In this document: positions 1 through 7,225 of the stretch, piece after piece
Layout: every line of letters starts with the position of its first letter
Numbering within the stretch: position 1 is the stretch's first letter
From: Fusobacteriaceae bacterium UBA2433
GTDB taxonomy: Bacteria > Fusobacteriota > Fusobacteriia > Fusobacteriales > Fusobacteriaceae
Reading direction: 5' to 3'
Assembly: GCA_002342785.1 (NCBI GenBank)
Contig: DDQV01000154.1
Span: forward strand, 1-43,556
DNA: 43,556 bases
Made by a program: the position numbers and the translations under genes
Notes under the pieces: model-generated
Databases searched by the model: none
What the model was told of the DNA's origin: nothing
Seen by the model: the letters and a program-made list of their open reading frames with translations, nothing else

Positions 1-185
1 CCTTGTGTTTATACCCCTATAGTTGAAATAAAGCAAACTATAAAGCTTTGAATCCATTGGTATTACTGAGGTTGAGAGGTGAAAAACTAAAAAGGCCGTG
101 AAAAAGCCTTAAGGGTAGTCTAAAAAGCCTTAAAGGTATCAGAAATGGCCTTATTTTGCCTAAAAATCACTGGATTTTACTACTA
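1..185. repeat. GCCTTA-family dispersed repeat, copy 1 (left edge cut by window)
   Basis: No gene is seen here. From about base 91 three successive units of about 21 nt each carry a GCCTTA or GGCCTTA motif (units near 92, 113 and 134). The first 13 bases (CCTTGTGTTTATA) and the sequence around ATCCATTGGTA match the copy at 29173-29355, so the two are diverged copies of one element of roughly 180 bp. The first copy may extend beyond the window. Whether it is mobile is unknown; no transposase is nearby. Confidence 0.6.
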
Positions 186-204
186 TAATACAGAAATATT
201 TTTC

Positions 205-395
205 TTTTTCTTCGTGTTTATTCGTGTAATTCGTGACTAGGTTTTTTCTTTTTCTCATTTGTGAAGATTGGTGTCCATTTGTGGCTAAGTCTTTTTTATC
301 TTTTTCTGTGTAATCTGTGACTAAGTCTTTAGTCTTTCCTTTGTGTGTCTTTGTGTTCTCTTTTCTTTGTGCTGAATTTTTGTGTAAATTTTTTT
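205..395. repeat. CAC/GTG periodic repeat block 1
   Basis: Tandem degenerate units with about a 10-nt period: a TTCGTG-type unit at 211-240 ending GTGACTAG, a TTTGTGAAGATTGGTG-type unit at about 257-289 ending GTGGCTAAG, a CTGTG-type unit at about 305-326 ending GTGACTAAG, and CTTTGTG-type units to about 385. Thymine-rich linkers separate them. The block lies about 30 nt beyond the stop codon of the leftward hepT gene. No open reading frame or RNA gene is recognised in it. Confidence 0.75.
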
Positions 396-419
396 GGGAT
401 TAGAATAGATTGAAACTTA

Positions 420-827
420 CTAAATAAATTTATCTATTAAAGATTTTGTATATTTTCTAAAATCTCCTAAATGTTCTTTTATCACAATCTCAACTATAGT
501 ATAATCAATTTTTTGGTATTGATGTACCGCTACATTTCTAAATCCCACCATCCCTTTCATAGATTTAAATATTTCCTCACTAATAATTCCCTCTTCTTTT
601 AGGAGAGTAAAAGCTCCAACACTGTCTTTAGGGATTCCGAGACTCAATTCTGCTACTAAAAACATTGCAAGATCTATACTTTGTTGGCAAGCTCTTTGAA
701 GATTTAAAACAATTATATCTTGCATATCATAATCTTCCATATCAAAGTTTTGTAAAGTTAATTTTTCTTCAATTCTTCTTATACATTTTTCTATAGATTC
801 TATCTTTACTAAAATTACTTCTTCCAT
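420..827 (-). CDS. hepT: HepT-type HEPN ribonuclease toxin (MntA-HepT pair 1)
   Basis: A 135-residue HEPN-domain protein of the HepT (DUF86) family. The catalytic RX4HXY motif is intact at R97, H102 and Y104 (sequence GFRNVAVHQY). In characterised MntA-HepT systems HepT is an RNase whose motif tyrosine is oligo-AMPylated by MntA, which silences it. The gene overlaps the end of the upstream mntA by 13 bp, the usual antitoxin-first arrangement. An AAGGGGG ribosome site lies 5 nt before the ATG. It is a paralogue of the HepT at 27987-28400, clearly similar over the helix containing QRACQQSIDL and the catalytic motif. Function is inferred from family and pairing. Confidence 0.88.
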   Translation of the reverse strand: MEEVILVKIESIEKCIRRIEEKLTLQNFDMEDYDMQDIIVLNLQRACQQSIDLAMFLVAELSLGIPKDSVGAFTLLKEEGIISEEIFKSMKGMVGFRNVAVHQYQKIDYTIVEIVIKEHLGDFRKYTKSLIDKFI

Positions 828-1210
828 ACATACCCCCTTTTTTTTATACTTTTTTTTACTATTTCTATATCATCTCTATATTGATAATAACAAGATATGA
901 CCCCATATTTAAATTCATCTTTTTCTAATTTAGTCCTGTAAAACAAATTATTTCCTGTGGTGACAATTTGATGCTTCAAAATAATATTTGCATCGGATAG
1001 ATCTATTAAATCAACTTCTTTTCCGAGTAAATCTACTAATTGCATCTTATATTTAAATTTTTCCTTTATATTCATGGGAGTTTCTAATAAAATTGCTATA
1101 TCTATATCACTTTCTTCCCTATTAATATTTTTTGCATAGGAACCAAATAGGTATATCAGTTTAGGTTTTTTATTCCTAAAATAATTAACTATTTTTTCTT
1201 GAATAGTCAT
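815..1210 (-). CDS. mntA: MntA-type nucleotidyltransferase antitoxin (pair 1)
   Basis: A 131-residue minimal nucleotidyltransferase with the GSX10DXD signature (G23 S24, D35, D37) and further acidic residues in EVDLID around 65-70. Family knowledge: MntA transfers AMP groups from ATP to the tyrosine of HepT and so neutralises it. The start chosen is the ATG at 1210, because a GGTGG ribosome site lies about 9 nt upstream; the GTG at 1219 would sit almost on top of that site. It is followed by hepT with overlap. An extended -10 promoter (TGGTATAAT at 1299-1307) lies upstream. Confidence 0.87.
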   Translation of the reverse strand: MTIQEKIVNYFRNKKPKLIYLFGSYAKNINREESDIDIAILLETPMNIKEKFKYKMQLVDLLGKEVDLIDLSDANIILKHQIVTTGNNLFYRTKLEKDEFKYGVISCYYQYRDDIEIVKKSIKKRGYVWKK

Positions 1211-1298
1211 AAAAATCACACCACCTTTTTTTATTTTCTTTCATCACTGATCTCCTAGACTAAAAGATATATATATATATATAAATTCTATTCCTAAT

Positions 1299-1307
1299 AT
1301 TATACCA
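1299..1307 (-). promoter_or_regulatory. Extended -10 promoter for mntA-hepT pair 1
   Basis: On the minus strand the bases read TGGTATAAT, a perfect TATAAT hexamer with the TGn extension. No good -35 is visible. An (AT)8 run at 1268-1283 would lie in the 5' leader. The terminator at 1309-1333 sits immediately upstream, which insulates this promoter from incoming transcription. Confidence 0.55.
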
Positions 1308-1308
1308 T

Positions 1309-1333
1309 AAAAAAAAGAGGTAAATACCTCCCT
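1309..1333 (-). terminator. Intrinsic terminator (leftward)
   Basis: On the minus strand, GAGGT-ATTT-ACCTC (1317-1330) is followed directly by eight T residues. The nearest leftward gene upstream is the LacX-like gene ending at 1765, so this may end the sugar operon transcript after it has passed through repeat block 2. Confidence 0.6.
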
Positions 1334-1344
1334 TAAAAATAATT

Positions 1345-1742
1345 TAAAATCTGTCACAAATTACACGAATTTAAAAGCTCCTACTGCTATAACACAGAAG
1401 TCTATTACCTTTTAGATTACTTCGTGTTTATTCGTGTCATTCGTGACTAATTCTTTTTTTTCTTTTTCTGTTGAATTTGTGACTAAGTATTTTATTTTTT
1501 TATCGCAGATTTCTCAGATCTTCTCAGATTTAAAACCTTAAACCTTTTTTGCCACCAATTAAAAGATTATACTGCTAGAGCACAGATGCTTTTTTTTATC
1601 CGTGAAAATCGGTGTCCATTAGTGGCTAATTCTTTTGCTTTTCTCTTTTCTCTATATAGATCTTTTCCTTATTTGTGATGATTGGTGCCCATTGGTGGCT
1701 AAATCTTTTTTTAGTTTTCTTCGTGTTTATTGGTGACTAGTT
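1345..1742. repeat. CAC/GTG periodic repeat block 2
   Basis: Fills most of the 554-bp gap between mntA and the LacX-like gene. It contains two copies of the conserved core (1372-1402 and 1561-1589, the latter reading AAAAGATTATACTGCTAG then AGCACAGATGC), a TTCGTGTTTATTCGTG unit at about 1420-1450, a CGCAGATTTCTCAGATC unit at about 1503-1531, GTG-type units at about 1600-1630 and 1670-1701, and a last unit at about 1719-1740. The nearest gene, LacX-like, ends 25 nt away. No coding potential is seen. Confidence 0.75.
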
Positions 1743-1764
1743 TTATATAAACTTTAAAAATTCA

Positions 1765-2631
1765 TCAAACTGTAAGTGTAATTGAAGACAGATGAATTGA
1801 ATCTTTTTTTAGTTCTATTATCATCTCTTTCTCTTTAAATTCACCTTTAAAATTTTTCGATTCAGCTAAACCATGCCAAGGTTCAATACAAATAAATGGT
1901 GCATCTTTAGGTTGCCAGATACCTAAATAAGGGAAGTTTTCATTAGATATATTGATTGTTCTCAAGTTATTTTTATTTTTTAAAGAGATACTATTTGATT
2001 TTATATCTCTGATTAATAGAGCTCCATCATAAAACATACTATGATTTAATTCTATTTTATTTGAATTTTCTAGTAAAGAAACTTCCTTATTTTCAATCAA
2101 TAAATTAGAACTATCACAAAAATTTCTTTTTAAAGTTTCAAATTTGTTAAATTCTAAAAAATAATCTGAGAAAGAAGAATTATCACTTGAAGGACAGTTA
2201 AAACTGGGATGAGTACCTAATTGAAAATAAATATTTTTGTCATCTAAATTGATAACTTTATATGATATATTTACACTATTCTCATTTAAAGTATAAGTTA
2301 ACTGTAGATCAAATTTATAGGGATACATAGTTAGAGTTGTGCTATTATATTTTAAAGAATATACCAATTTTTTTTCTGTAGCTTCTAGAAGTTTAAAATC
2401 TGTTTTTCTGGCGAATCCATGATTTCCCAGGGTATATTCTTTTCCCTCTATTCTGGCTATACCGTTAACTAAATTTCCAATAATAGGAAATAATACAGGA
2501 AATTGTCCACTCCAAAATTTTGGATCTCCACTCCATATATATTCATTATTATTTTTTCTTAAGCTACTTAATTCTGCTCCAAGGGATCTTACTTTAATGG
2601 TTATATTTTTATTTTTTAATTCTGATATCAT
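1765..2631 (-). CDS. Aldose 1-epimerase family protein, LacX-like
   Basis: A 288-residue galactose-mutarotase-fold protein. The N-terminal stretch with GAELSSL and FPVLFPIIGNLVNG, then NHGFAR, THPSFNCP and a C-terminal CIEPWHG, match the LacX-type branch of aldose 1-epimerases, with histidines placed as in the family. Such enzymes interconvert alpha and beta anomers of aldoses or their phosphates. It is the last gene of the leftward sugar operon, separated from fucU by a strong hairpin (2665-2707). The exact sugar is unknown. Confidence 0.8.
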   Translation of the reverse strand: MISELKNKNITIKVRSLGAELSSLRKNNNEYIWSGDPKFWSGQFPVLFPIIGNLVNGIARIEGKEYTLGNHGFARKTDFKLLEATEKKLVYSLKYNSTTLTMYPYKFDLQLTYTLNENSVNISYKVINLDDKNIYFQLGTHPSFNCPSSDNSSFSDYFLEFNKFETLKRNFCDSSNLLIENKEVSLLENSNKIELNHSMFYDGALLIRDIKSNSISLKNKNNLRTINISNENFPYLGIWQPKDAPFICIEPWHGLAESKNFKGEFKEKEMIIELKKDSIHLSSITLTV

Positions 2632-2664
2632 TGTTATTCTCCTTTAAATTAAGATCTAGATAAT

Positions 2665-2707
2665 TTTAAGAGGGGACCTTTATAAATTATTAAAGTCCCC
2701 TCTTAAA
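2665..2707 (-). promoter_or_regulatory. Intercistronic hairpin between fucU and the LacX-like gene
   Basis: A 13-bp perfect inverted repeat (TTTAAGAGGGGAC at 2665-2677, GTCCCCTCTTAAA at 2695-2707), extended inward by CTTTA/TAAAG with a one-base bulge. On the minus strand no T-run follows, so it is not a classical terminator. It could stabilise the upstream mRNA or reduce expression of the last gene. Confidence 0.6.
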
Positions 2708-2713
2708 CTATAT

Positions 2714-3148
2714 TTATTTTTCTATAACAACACCTTTTTTTAAGATAATATTTGCAAGTAATGCTTTTTCTCCAGTAGATATAATTGCGTAAGATTTTTT
2801 AGCTTGATCATAGAATGCAAATCTTTCAATTTGATTAAATTCTTTTTGATCTTTTTCATGTTTATCAACTATATCTCTATATTTATTCCAAATAGTTGGA
2901 TTTTCTTTATCTGTAAGAGGGGCGGCCATAAGAGATAGAGGTTTATCAACATATTGGTCTAAAGGAAAGAATTTTAAAATAGCATCTAATAATTCAGGGA
3001 TATTATGCCCATCACATCTAACTAATCTTTTTGCTAAACTTGCTCCTGGAAAATTTCCATCTGCAATAACAATTTCATCTCCATGGCCCATTTCCATTAA
3101 TATTTTTAATAATTCTGGTGGTAAAATAGAAGGTATATTTTTTAACAT
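2714..3148 (-). CDS. fucU: RbsD/FucU family sugar mutarotase (FucU-like)
   Basis: A 144-residue protein of the RbsD/FucU family. The signature GHGDEIVIADGNFPG (residues 21-35, with H22 and D30) is intact, and its length matches FucU better than RbsD. Family members exchange sugar anomers: FucU acts on fucose and other pyranoses, RbsD on ribose. The gene lies in the operon directly after the PfkB-like kinase with a 29-bp gap. No fucose isomerase or fuculose aldolase is present, so FucU here need not mean fucose. It probably supplies the correct anomer of the imported aldose. Confidence 0.85.
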   Translation of the reverse strand: MLKNIPSILPPELLKILMEMGHGDEIVIADGNFPGASLAKRLVRCDGHNIPELLDAILKFFPLDQYVDKPLSLMAAPLTDKENPTIWNKYRDIVDKHEKDQKEFNQIERFAFYDQAKKSYAIISTGEKALLANIILKKGVVIEK

Positions 3149-3177
3149 TATATTCTCCTTTTAAAACTTTATTATGA

Positions 3178-4122
3178 TTATTTTGAATAATCTTTAATCT
3201 TATATATTTTAATTTGATTGAAATAATCAGTGACAATTTTTGACTCTACATATCCAGTTTGGATATATTGTGTGTTTGCAGTTCCACAAGCTGCACCCAT
3301 TTTTAAAATATCAATTTCACTTAATCCTCTTTCGATTCCAACAGCACATCCTGCAATAAATGAATCTCCAGAACCAACTGTGTTTATAGTTTGAACTATA
3401 GGAGTGATGATCTTATAAATTCCATCGAATAAACCAGCTATAGCACCTTCTTTTCCTCTACTAATTATAGGTAACTCAATTCCTTTATCTTTAAAAAAAT
3501 TAATCATTTCTATTAATTTTTCATCATTATTTATATCTATATTATAGATATCTTTTATCTCGTCACAATTAGGTTTAATAATATAAGGTTTACTTTTGAT
3601 TCCTTCTAAGAGTGGGAGAGAGCTAGTATCTAATAAAACTTTTGTATTATATTTTTTAGCTTCTTCTATTAACAATGAATAAAAATTAGTAGGTAATCCT
3701 TTCGGTAAACTTCCTGAAATAGTTATTACACTGACATCTTTAATCAACTGAGAAAATTTAGTAACAAAGTTATCAGCTTCATCACTGGATATCGTAGGAC
3801 CTTTTTCTAGTATTTCAGTAGAAAGTTTATTGATATTATCAGTTATATTGATACAAATTCTAGTTTCTCCATCTATTTTTATAAATTTACTTTTAACTTT
3901 AAGTTCTTGAACTTTTTTATCTATATATGATCCATTGCTACCACCTAAAAGACCTGTTGCAGTAACATCTTCCCCCATTAATTTTACAACACGAGTTACA
4001 TTTAAACCCTTTCCACCAGCAGAAGCAATCATCTTACTAGGACGATGTACTTCTCCTAATTGAAAATTTTCTACAATATAAATTTTATCGATGGCAGGAT
4101 TCATTGTGACTGTAAGTATCAT
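3178..4122 (-). CDS. PfkB-family ketose-phosphate kinase (tagatose-6-P / fructose-1-P kinase type)
   Basis: A 314-residue carbohydrate kinase of the FruK/LacC branch. It opens with MILTVTMNPAIDK, has the substrate-binding AGGKGLN (residues 35-41), and ends with the anion-hole motif NTVGSGDSF in which D253 is the predicted catalytic base. Family members add the second phosphate to a ketose phosphate to give a 1,6-bisphosphate. It lies next to a GatY-like aldolase, so the expected product is tagatose- or fructose-1,6-bisphosphate. It cannot be decided from sequence whether the substrate is the 6- or 1-phosphate; fructose-1-phosphate kinase (fruK) is the main alternative. Confidence 0.85.
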   Translation of the reverse strand: MILTVTMNPAIDKIYIVENFQLGEVHRPSKMIASAGGKGLNVTRVVKLMGEDVTATGLLGGSNGSYIDKKVQELKVKSKFIKIDGETRICINITDNINKLSTEILEKGPTISSDEADNFVTKFSQLIKDVSVITISGSLPKGLPTNFYSLLIEEAKKYNTKVLLDTSSLPLLEGIKSKPYIIKPNCDEIKDIYNIDINNDEKLIEMINFFKDKGIELPIISRGKEGAIAGLFDGIYKIITPIVQTINTVGSGDSFIAGCAVGIERGLSEIDILKMGAACGTANTQYIQTGYVESKIVTDYFNQIKIYKIKDYSK

Positions 4123-4138
4123 AACTTCACCTCTTTTT

Positions 4139-5002
4139 TTATTTTACTATATTTGCTCTTCCATTACTTCCACACATCATAATTTTATCCATGGCAACTT
4201 TTTTCATAACTTTTTTTGCAGGAGTAAAATATTTTCTTGGATCGCTTTCATTAAGATTCTCATTTAATATTTTTCTTACTTCTGCAGCAAATGGCATTTT
4301 TAATTCTGTTGCAATATTTACTTTACAAATTCCTAATTTAATAGCTCTTTTTACTTGATCGGCAGGGACTCCTGATGCTCCATGTAATACTAGAGGAATA
4401 TCTACTACTTTTCTAATTTCTTCTAATCTTTCAAAGTCTAATTTTGGTTCTTTTGCATATACTCCATGAGCAGTTCCGATAGCAATTGCTAATGAATCTA
4501 TCCCTGTTTTTTCTACATATTCTCTTGCTTGGCTAGGATTTGTATAGAGTGCATCTTTTGCATCAATTTCTAAATCATCTTCAACTCCACCTAATATACC
4601 TAATTCAGCCTCAACAGTCACATCAAATTTATGTGCGTAGTCTACTATTTTTTTTACTTCATCTATATTTTTATCAAATGAACAGTGAGAAGCATCGATC
4701 ATTACAGATTTAGCTCCTATTTGAATAGCTCTCTTTATACTTTCTGAATCTTCATGATGATCTAGATGCATGGCAATAGGTATATCATATTTATTAGAAC
4801 AAATTTCAACTAATTTAATAAAAAAATCCTCTCCTGCATATTTCATAGTTCCTGGTGTTGCTGCTACTATTACTGGTGAATTTAATTCTACCGCAGCTTC
4901 TACTACAGTTTGAATTGTTTCTAAATTATGCACATTAAATGCAGGAACTGCATAACCTTTTTTTTGAGCATCTAATAACATTTGTTTTGTTGATATCAAC
5001 AT
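4139..5002 (-). CDS. gatY: Class II ketose-1,6-bisphosphate aldolase, GatY/KbaY-like
   Basis: A 287-residue zinc aldolase that reads closely like E. coli GatY: STKQML, GYAVPAFNVHNLET, then LDHH (catalytic D81, zinc-ligand H82), VEAELG, the DALYTNP segment, AIGTAHGVY and VLHGASG. Family reaction: D-tagatose 1,6-bisphosphate to glycerone phosphate plus glyceraldehyde 3-phosphate. E. coli GatY needs the partner GatZ for full activity; no gatZ is seen in this window. The gene sits between the PfkB-like kinase and the GatD-like dehydrogenase with short gaps. A fructose-bisphosphate aldolase role is the alternative, but the GatY resemblance and context favour tagatose. Confidence 0.85.
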   Translation of the reverse strand: MLISTKQMLLDAQKKGYAVPAFNVHNLETIQTVVEAAVELNSPVIVAATPGTMKYAGEDFFIKLVEICSNKYDIPIAMHLDHHEDSESIKRAIQIGAKSVMIDASHCSFDKNIDEVKKIVDYAHKFDVTVEAELGILGGVEDDLEIDAKDALYTNPSQAREYVEKTGIDSLAIAIGTAHGVYAKEPKLDFERLEEIRKVVDIPLVLHGASGVPADQVKRAIKLGICKVNIATELKMPFAAEVRKILNENLNESDPRKYFTPAKKVMKKVAMDKIMMCGSNGRANIVK

Positions 5003-5040
5003 TTGATTCCTCCTAATATTTCAATCTAATTATTTGAAAA

Positions 5041-6084
5041 TTATCTTTCGTTTATTAAAATTATTTTACCGTTAACTTTCCTAGCTTTGATATCTTTAAA
5101 CGCTTGAACTCCCTCTTCCATAGGAACGATTCTGTCTGCTAATAGGTCGACGTTTATTTTTCCTGAACTCAAAAAATCTCCAGCAATTATCCATTCTTTT
5201 CCAGGCCATGGATTAGAATATGACATCCATGATCCTCTGACTAAAAGTTCCTTTCTATTTATATATTCAAATTCATTTTGTTTTAATTTGATCTCTGAAT
5301 GGGGAGTTCCAATATACATTACATTTCCCTTTACTCCAGCAATCTCTAAACTTAAAATTTCAGTGAACTGAACTCCAGCACTTTCAATTACATATTCAAA
5401 TCCTTTTCCATTGGTTATTTTTTTTATCTGTTCCCTCATATCTTCAGAACTTGTATTTATTATATGATCTGCACCTAACTTTTTAGCTTTTTCTAAGTTG
5501 ACTTCTGAAATATCAAATGCAGTTATAGTTTTTGCTCCCATGGCTTTTGCACATTGTAGAGCTAATAGACCAATAGTTCCAGCTCCAACAATTGCAACAC
5601 TACTTGCTCCTTTAAAATTTGCTAAGAATAATCCGTGTAGTGCAACTGTTATAGGTTCAATAAATGCTCCTTGTATAAAGGTACAACCTTCAGGAAGTTT
5701 GACAACATTTCTACCTGGCATCTTTACATATTCTGCAAATGTTCCAAATTCTCTAGATCCAATAAAGGAATAATTTTTACATTGAGCGTGATTTCCACTC
5801 AAACAATCATCACATTTCATACAAGGTTTTAGAGGAGCGCCTGTAACTTTATCTTTGGGTTTTAAATTATTTATATTACTTCCTACTTCAACTATCTCTC
5901 CAGAAAATTCATGTCCTAATATATTTGGAAAATATCTTGATTCTCCACCGAGTACTCGAGGAAAATCTGACCCACAAATTCCTGTAGCTTTTACTTTAAT
6001 TAATACTTCATCTTCATTTATAATAGGGGTTGCAATATCTTCATATCTTAAATCTTCTTTTTTATGTAAAACTAAAGCTTTCAT
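5041..6084 (-). CDS. gatD: Zinc-dependent polyol(-phosphate) dehydrogenase, GatD-like
   Basis: A 347-residue medium-chain dehydrogenase. Catalytic zinc residues are C37, H58, E59 and E143; the structural-zinc cysteines C88, C91, C94 and C102 are all present; the NAD-binding GAGTIG is at 167-172. The segments YSFIGSREFGTFAEYV and GSWMSYSNPWPGKEW match E. coli galactitol-1-phosphate 5-dehydrogenase, as I recall that sequence, much better than generic sorbitol dehydrogenases. The likely reaction is oxidation of an alditol phosphate to a ketose phosphate. Together with the GatY-like aldolase this points to galactitol-1-phosphate to tagatose-6-phosphate, but substrate assignment remains inference. 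Confidence 0.83.
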   Translation of the reverse strand: MKALVLHKKEDLRYEDIATPIINEDEVLIKVKATGICGSDFPRVLGGESRYFPNILGHEFSGEIVEVGSNINNLKPKDKVTGAPLKPCMKCDDCLSGNHAQCKNYSFIGSREFGTFAEYVKMPGRNVVKLPEGCTFIQGAFIEPITVALHGLFLANFKGASSVAIVGAGTIGLLALQCAKAMGAKTITAFDISEVNLEKAKKLGADHIINTSSEDMREQIKKITNGKGFEYVIESAGVQFTEILSLEIAGVKGNVMYIGTPHSEIKLKQNEFEYINRKELLVRGSWMSYSNPWPGKEWIIAGDFLSSGKINVDLLADRIVPMEEGVQAFKDIKARKVNGKIILINER

Positions 6085-6104
6085 CTTATCCTCCTATTAA
6101 ATAC

Positions 6105-6136
6105 AAACTAAGAGTTAGATATTTAACTCTTAGTTT
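6105..6136 (-). promoter_or_regulatory. Intercistronic hairpin between the AKR gene and gatD
   Basis: A perfect 13-bp inverted repeat (AAACTAAGAGTTA at 6105-6117, TAACTCTTAGTTT at 6124-6136) with a 6-nt loop lies in the 71-bp gap. No T-run follows on the minus strand. It is the second strong hairpin inside the operon and may set relative transcript stability. Confidence 0.55.
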
Positions 6137-6155
6137 ATATTTAAAAATTTTATTA

Positions 6156-7175
6156 TTATTTTGTTATCGTTCCATCAAGATCCCAAAGATCTTCCCAACC
6201 TTTAGCGCTTTCCCATAAAAATACTTGTCCTTTTATTAATCTACAATTTTTATTGATGTTAGAAATATCTTCCATCTCCTCTTTAGTAAGTGGATCTGAG
6301 ATAACTGATTGTAAGTTTGATCTATATTCTAATTCTTTTACAGAAAAAGGAATAGGAACTTGTCCTCTTTGAACAGCCCATTTGATACAAACTACTGCAG
6401 GATGTACACCTAATCTTTTTGCAGCTCTTAAGATAATTGGATCTTCAATATCAACTGTATCATCGTCAGTTTTATCTCTGTCTGGTCTTGTAGGAGAACC
6501 AATAGGACAAAAACCAATAGGTACTACGTTATTTTTTACTAAAAAATCATAGAGTTCTCTTTGTTGAAAATGTGGATGTAACTCCATTTCATTAACAGAT
6601 GGTTTGATAGTTGCATCTCTTAAAATTAATTTCATTTTAGGAATAGTAACGCTAGAAGTTCCAATATTTCTAACTAAGCCCATCTCAACTAATTTTTCCA
6701 TCTCCCTCCAAGTAGCCATAAATTCATCGTGGTTATATGGTTTTGAATCTGGATTTCTAGCATCTCCATCACACCCTGGAGAGTGATAGTTTCTAAATGG
6801 CCAATGAACTAAATAAGTATCTAAGTAATCACACTTTAAATCGGCTATAGTTTTTTTGCATGTTTCAATTACATTTTCATGCTGATCATTCCATAATTTT
6901 GAATTTATCCATAGATCTTTTCTTTTTATCTCTCCACTATTAAAAATTTCCTCAAAAACATTACCTATATGAGCTTCATTTTCATATACTGCGGCACAAT
7001 CAATATGTCTATATCCTATAGATATTGCACCTTTTACTGCTTCTGCAATTTCTTCGTGGGTAAATCTGTCAGAACCAAAAGTTCCTAAACCTACAGCAGG
7101 CATCTTATCTCCTGAAGTTAAAACTTTAAATGGAACTTGTTTTGGATCAATTGAATCTTTTTTTATTTTAAACAT
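6156..7175 (-). CDS. Aldo/keto reductase (probable aldose reductase)
   Basis: A 339-residue member of the aldo/keto reductase superfamily with the full catalytic tetrad: D59 and Y64 in the HIDCAAVYENE segment, K93 in NSKLWN and H124 in LVHWPF. GLGTFG near residue 30 and IPIPFSV-like C-terminal residues fit NADPH binding in a TIM barrel. Members reduce aldoses to alditols. In this operon it is well placed to reduce the imported aldose before phosphorylation. Its C-terminus (about residues 310-339, with several tryptophans) is longer than in minimal AKRs. Substrate is not predictable from sequence alone. Confidence 0.85.
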   Translation of the reverse strand: MFKIKKDSIDPKQVPFKVLTSGDKMPAVGLGTFGSDRFTHEEIAEAVKGAISIGYRHIDCAAVYENEAHIGNVFEEIFNSGEIKRKDLWINSKLWNDQHENVIETCKKTIADLKCDYLDTYLVHWPFRNYHSPGCDGDARNPDSKPYNHDEFMATWREMEKLVEMGLVRNIGTSSVTIPKMKLILRDATIKPSVNEMELHPHFQQRELYDFLVKNNVVPIGFCPIGSPTRPDRDKTDDDTVDIEDPIILRAAKRLGVHPAVVCIKWAVQRGQVPIPFSVKELEYRSNLQSVISDPLTKEEMEDISNINKNCRLIKGQVFLWESAKGWEDLWDLDGTITK

Positions 7176-7225
7176 CTATTTCACACTCCTTAAATTTTTT
7201 CATTTTTTATTAAACTTTATTAAGT

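Noticed and set aside
1268..1283. (AT)8 run as a phase-variation tract
   Set aside because: It lies in the 5' leader of mntA rather than within a gene or between promoter elements, so a length change has no obvious switching effect; only a note.
1561..1589. TATAAT on the minus strand of the repeat core as a promoter
   Set aside because: The core reads GTATAATC on the minus strand, but the base stretch 17 nt upstream is AAAAAG in typical copies, not a -35, and no gene start lies downstream in most blocks.
2714..3148. L-fucose catabolic operon, suggested by FucU
   Set aside because: No fucose isomerase, fuculose-1-phosphate aldolase or lactaldehyde reductase is present; the aldolase here is GatY-like.
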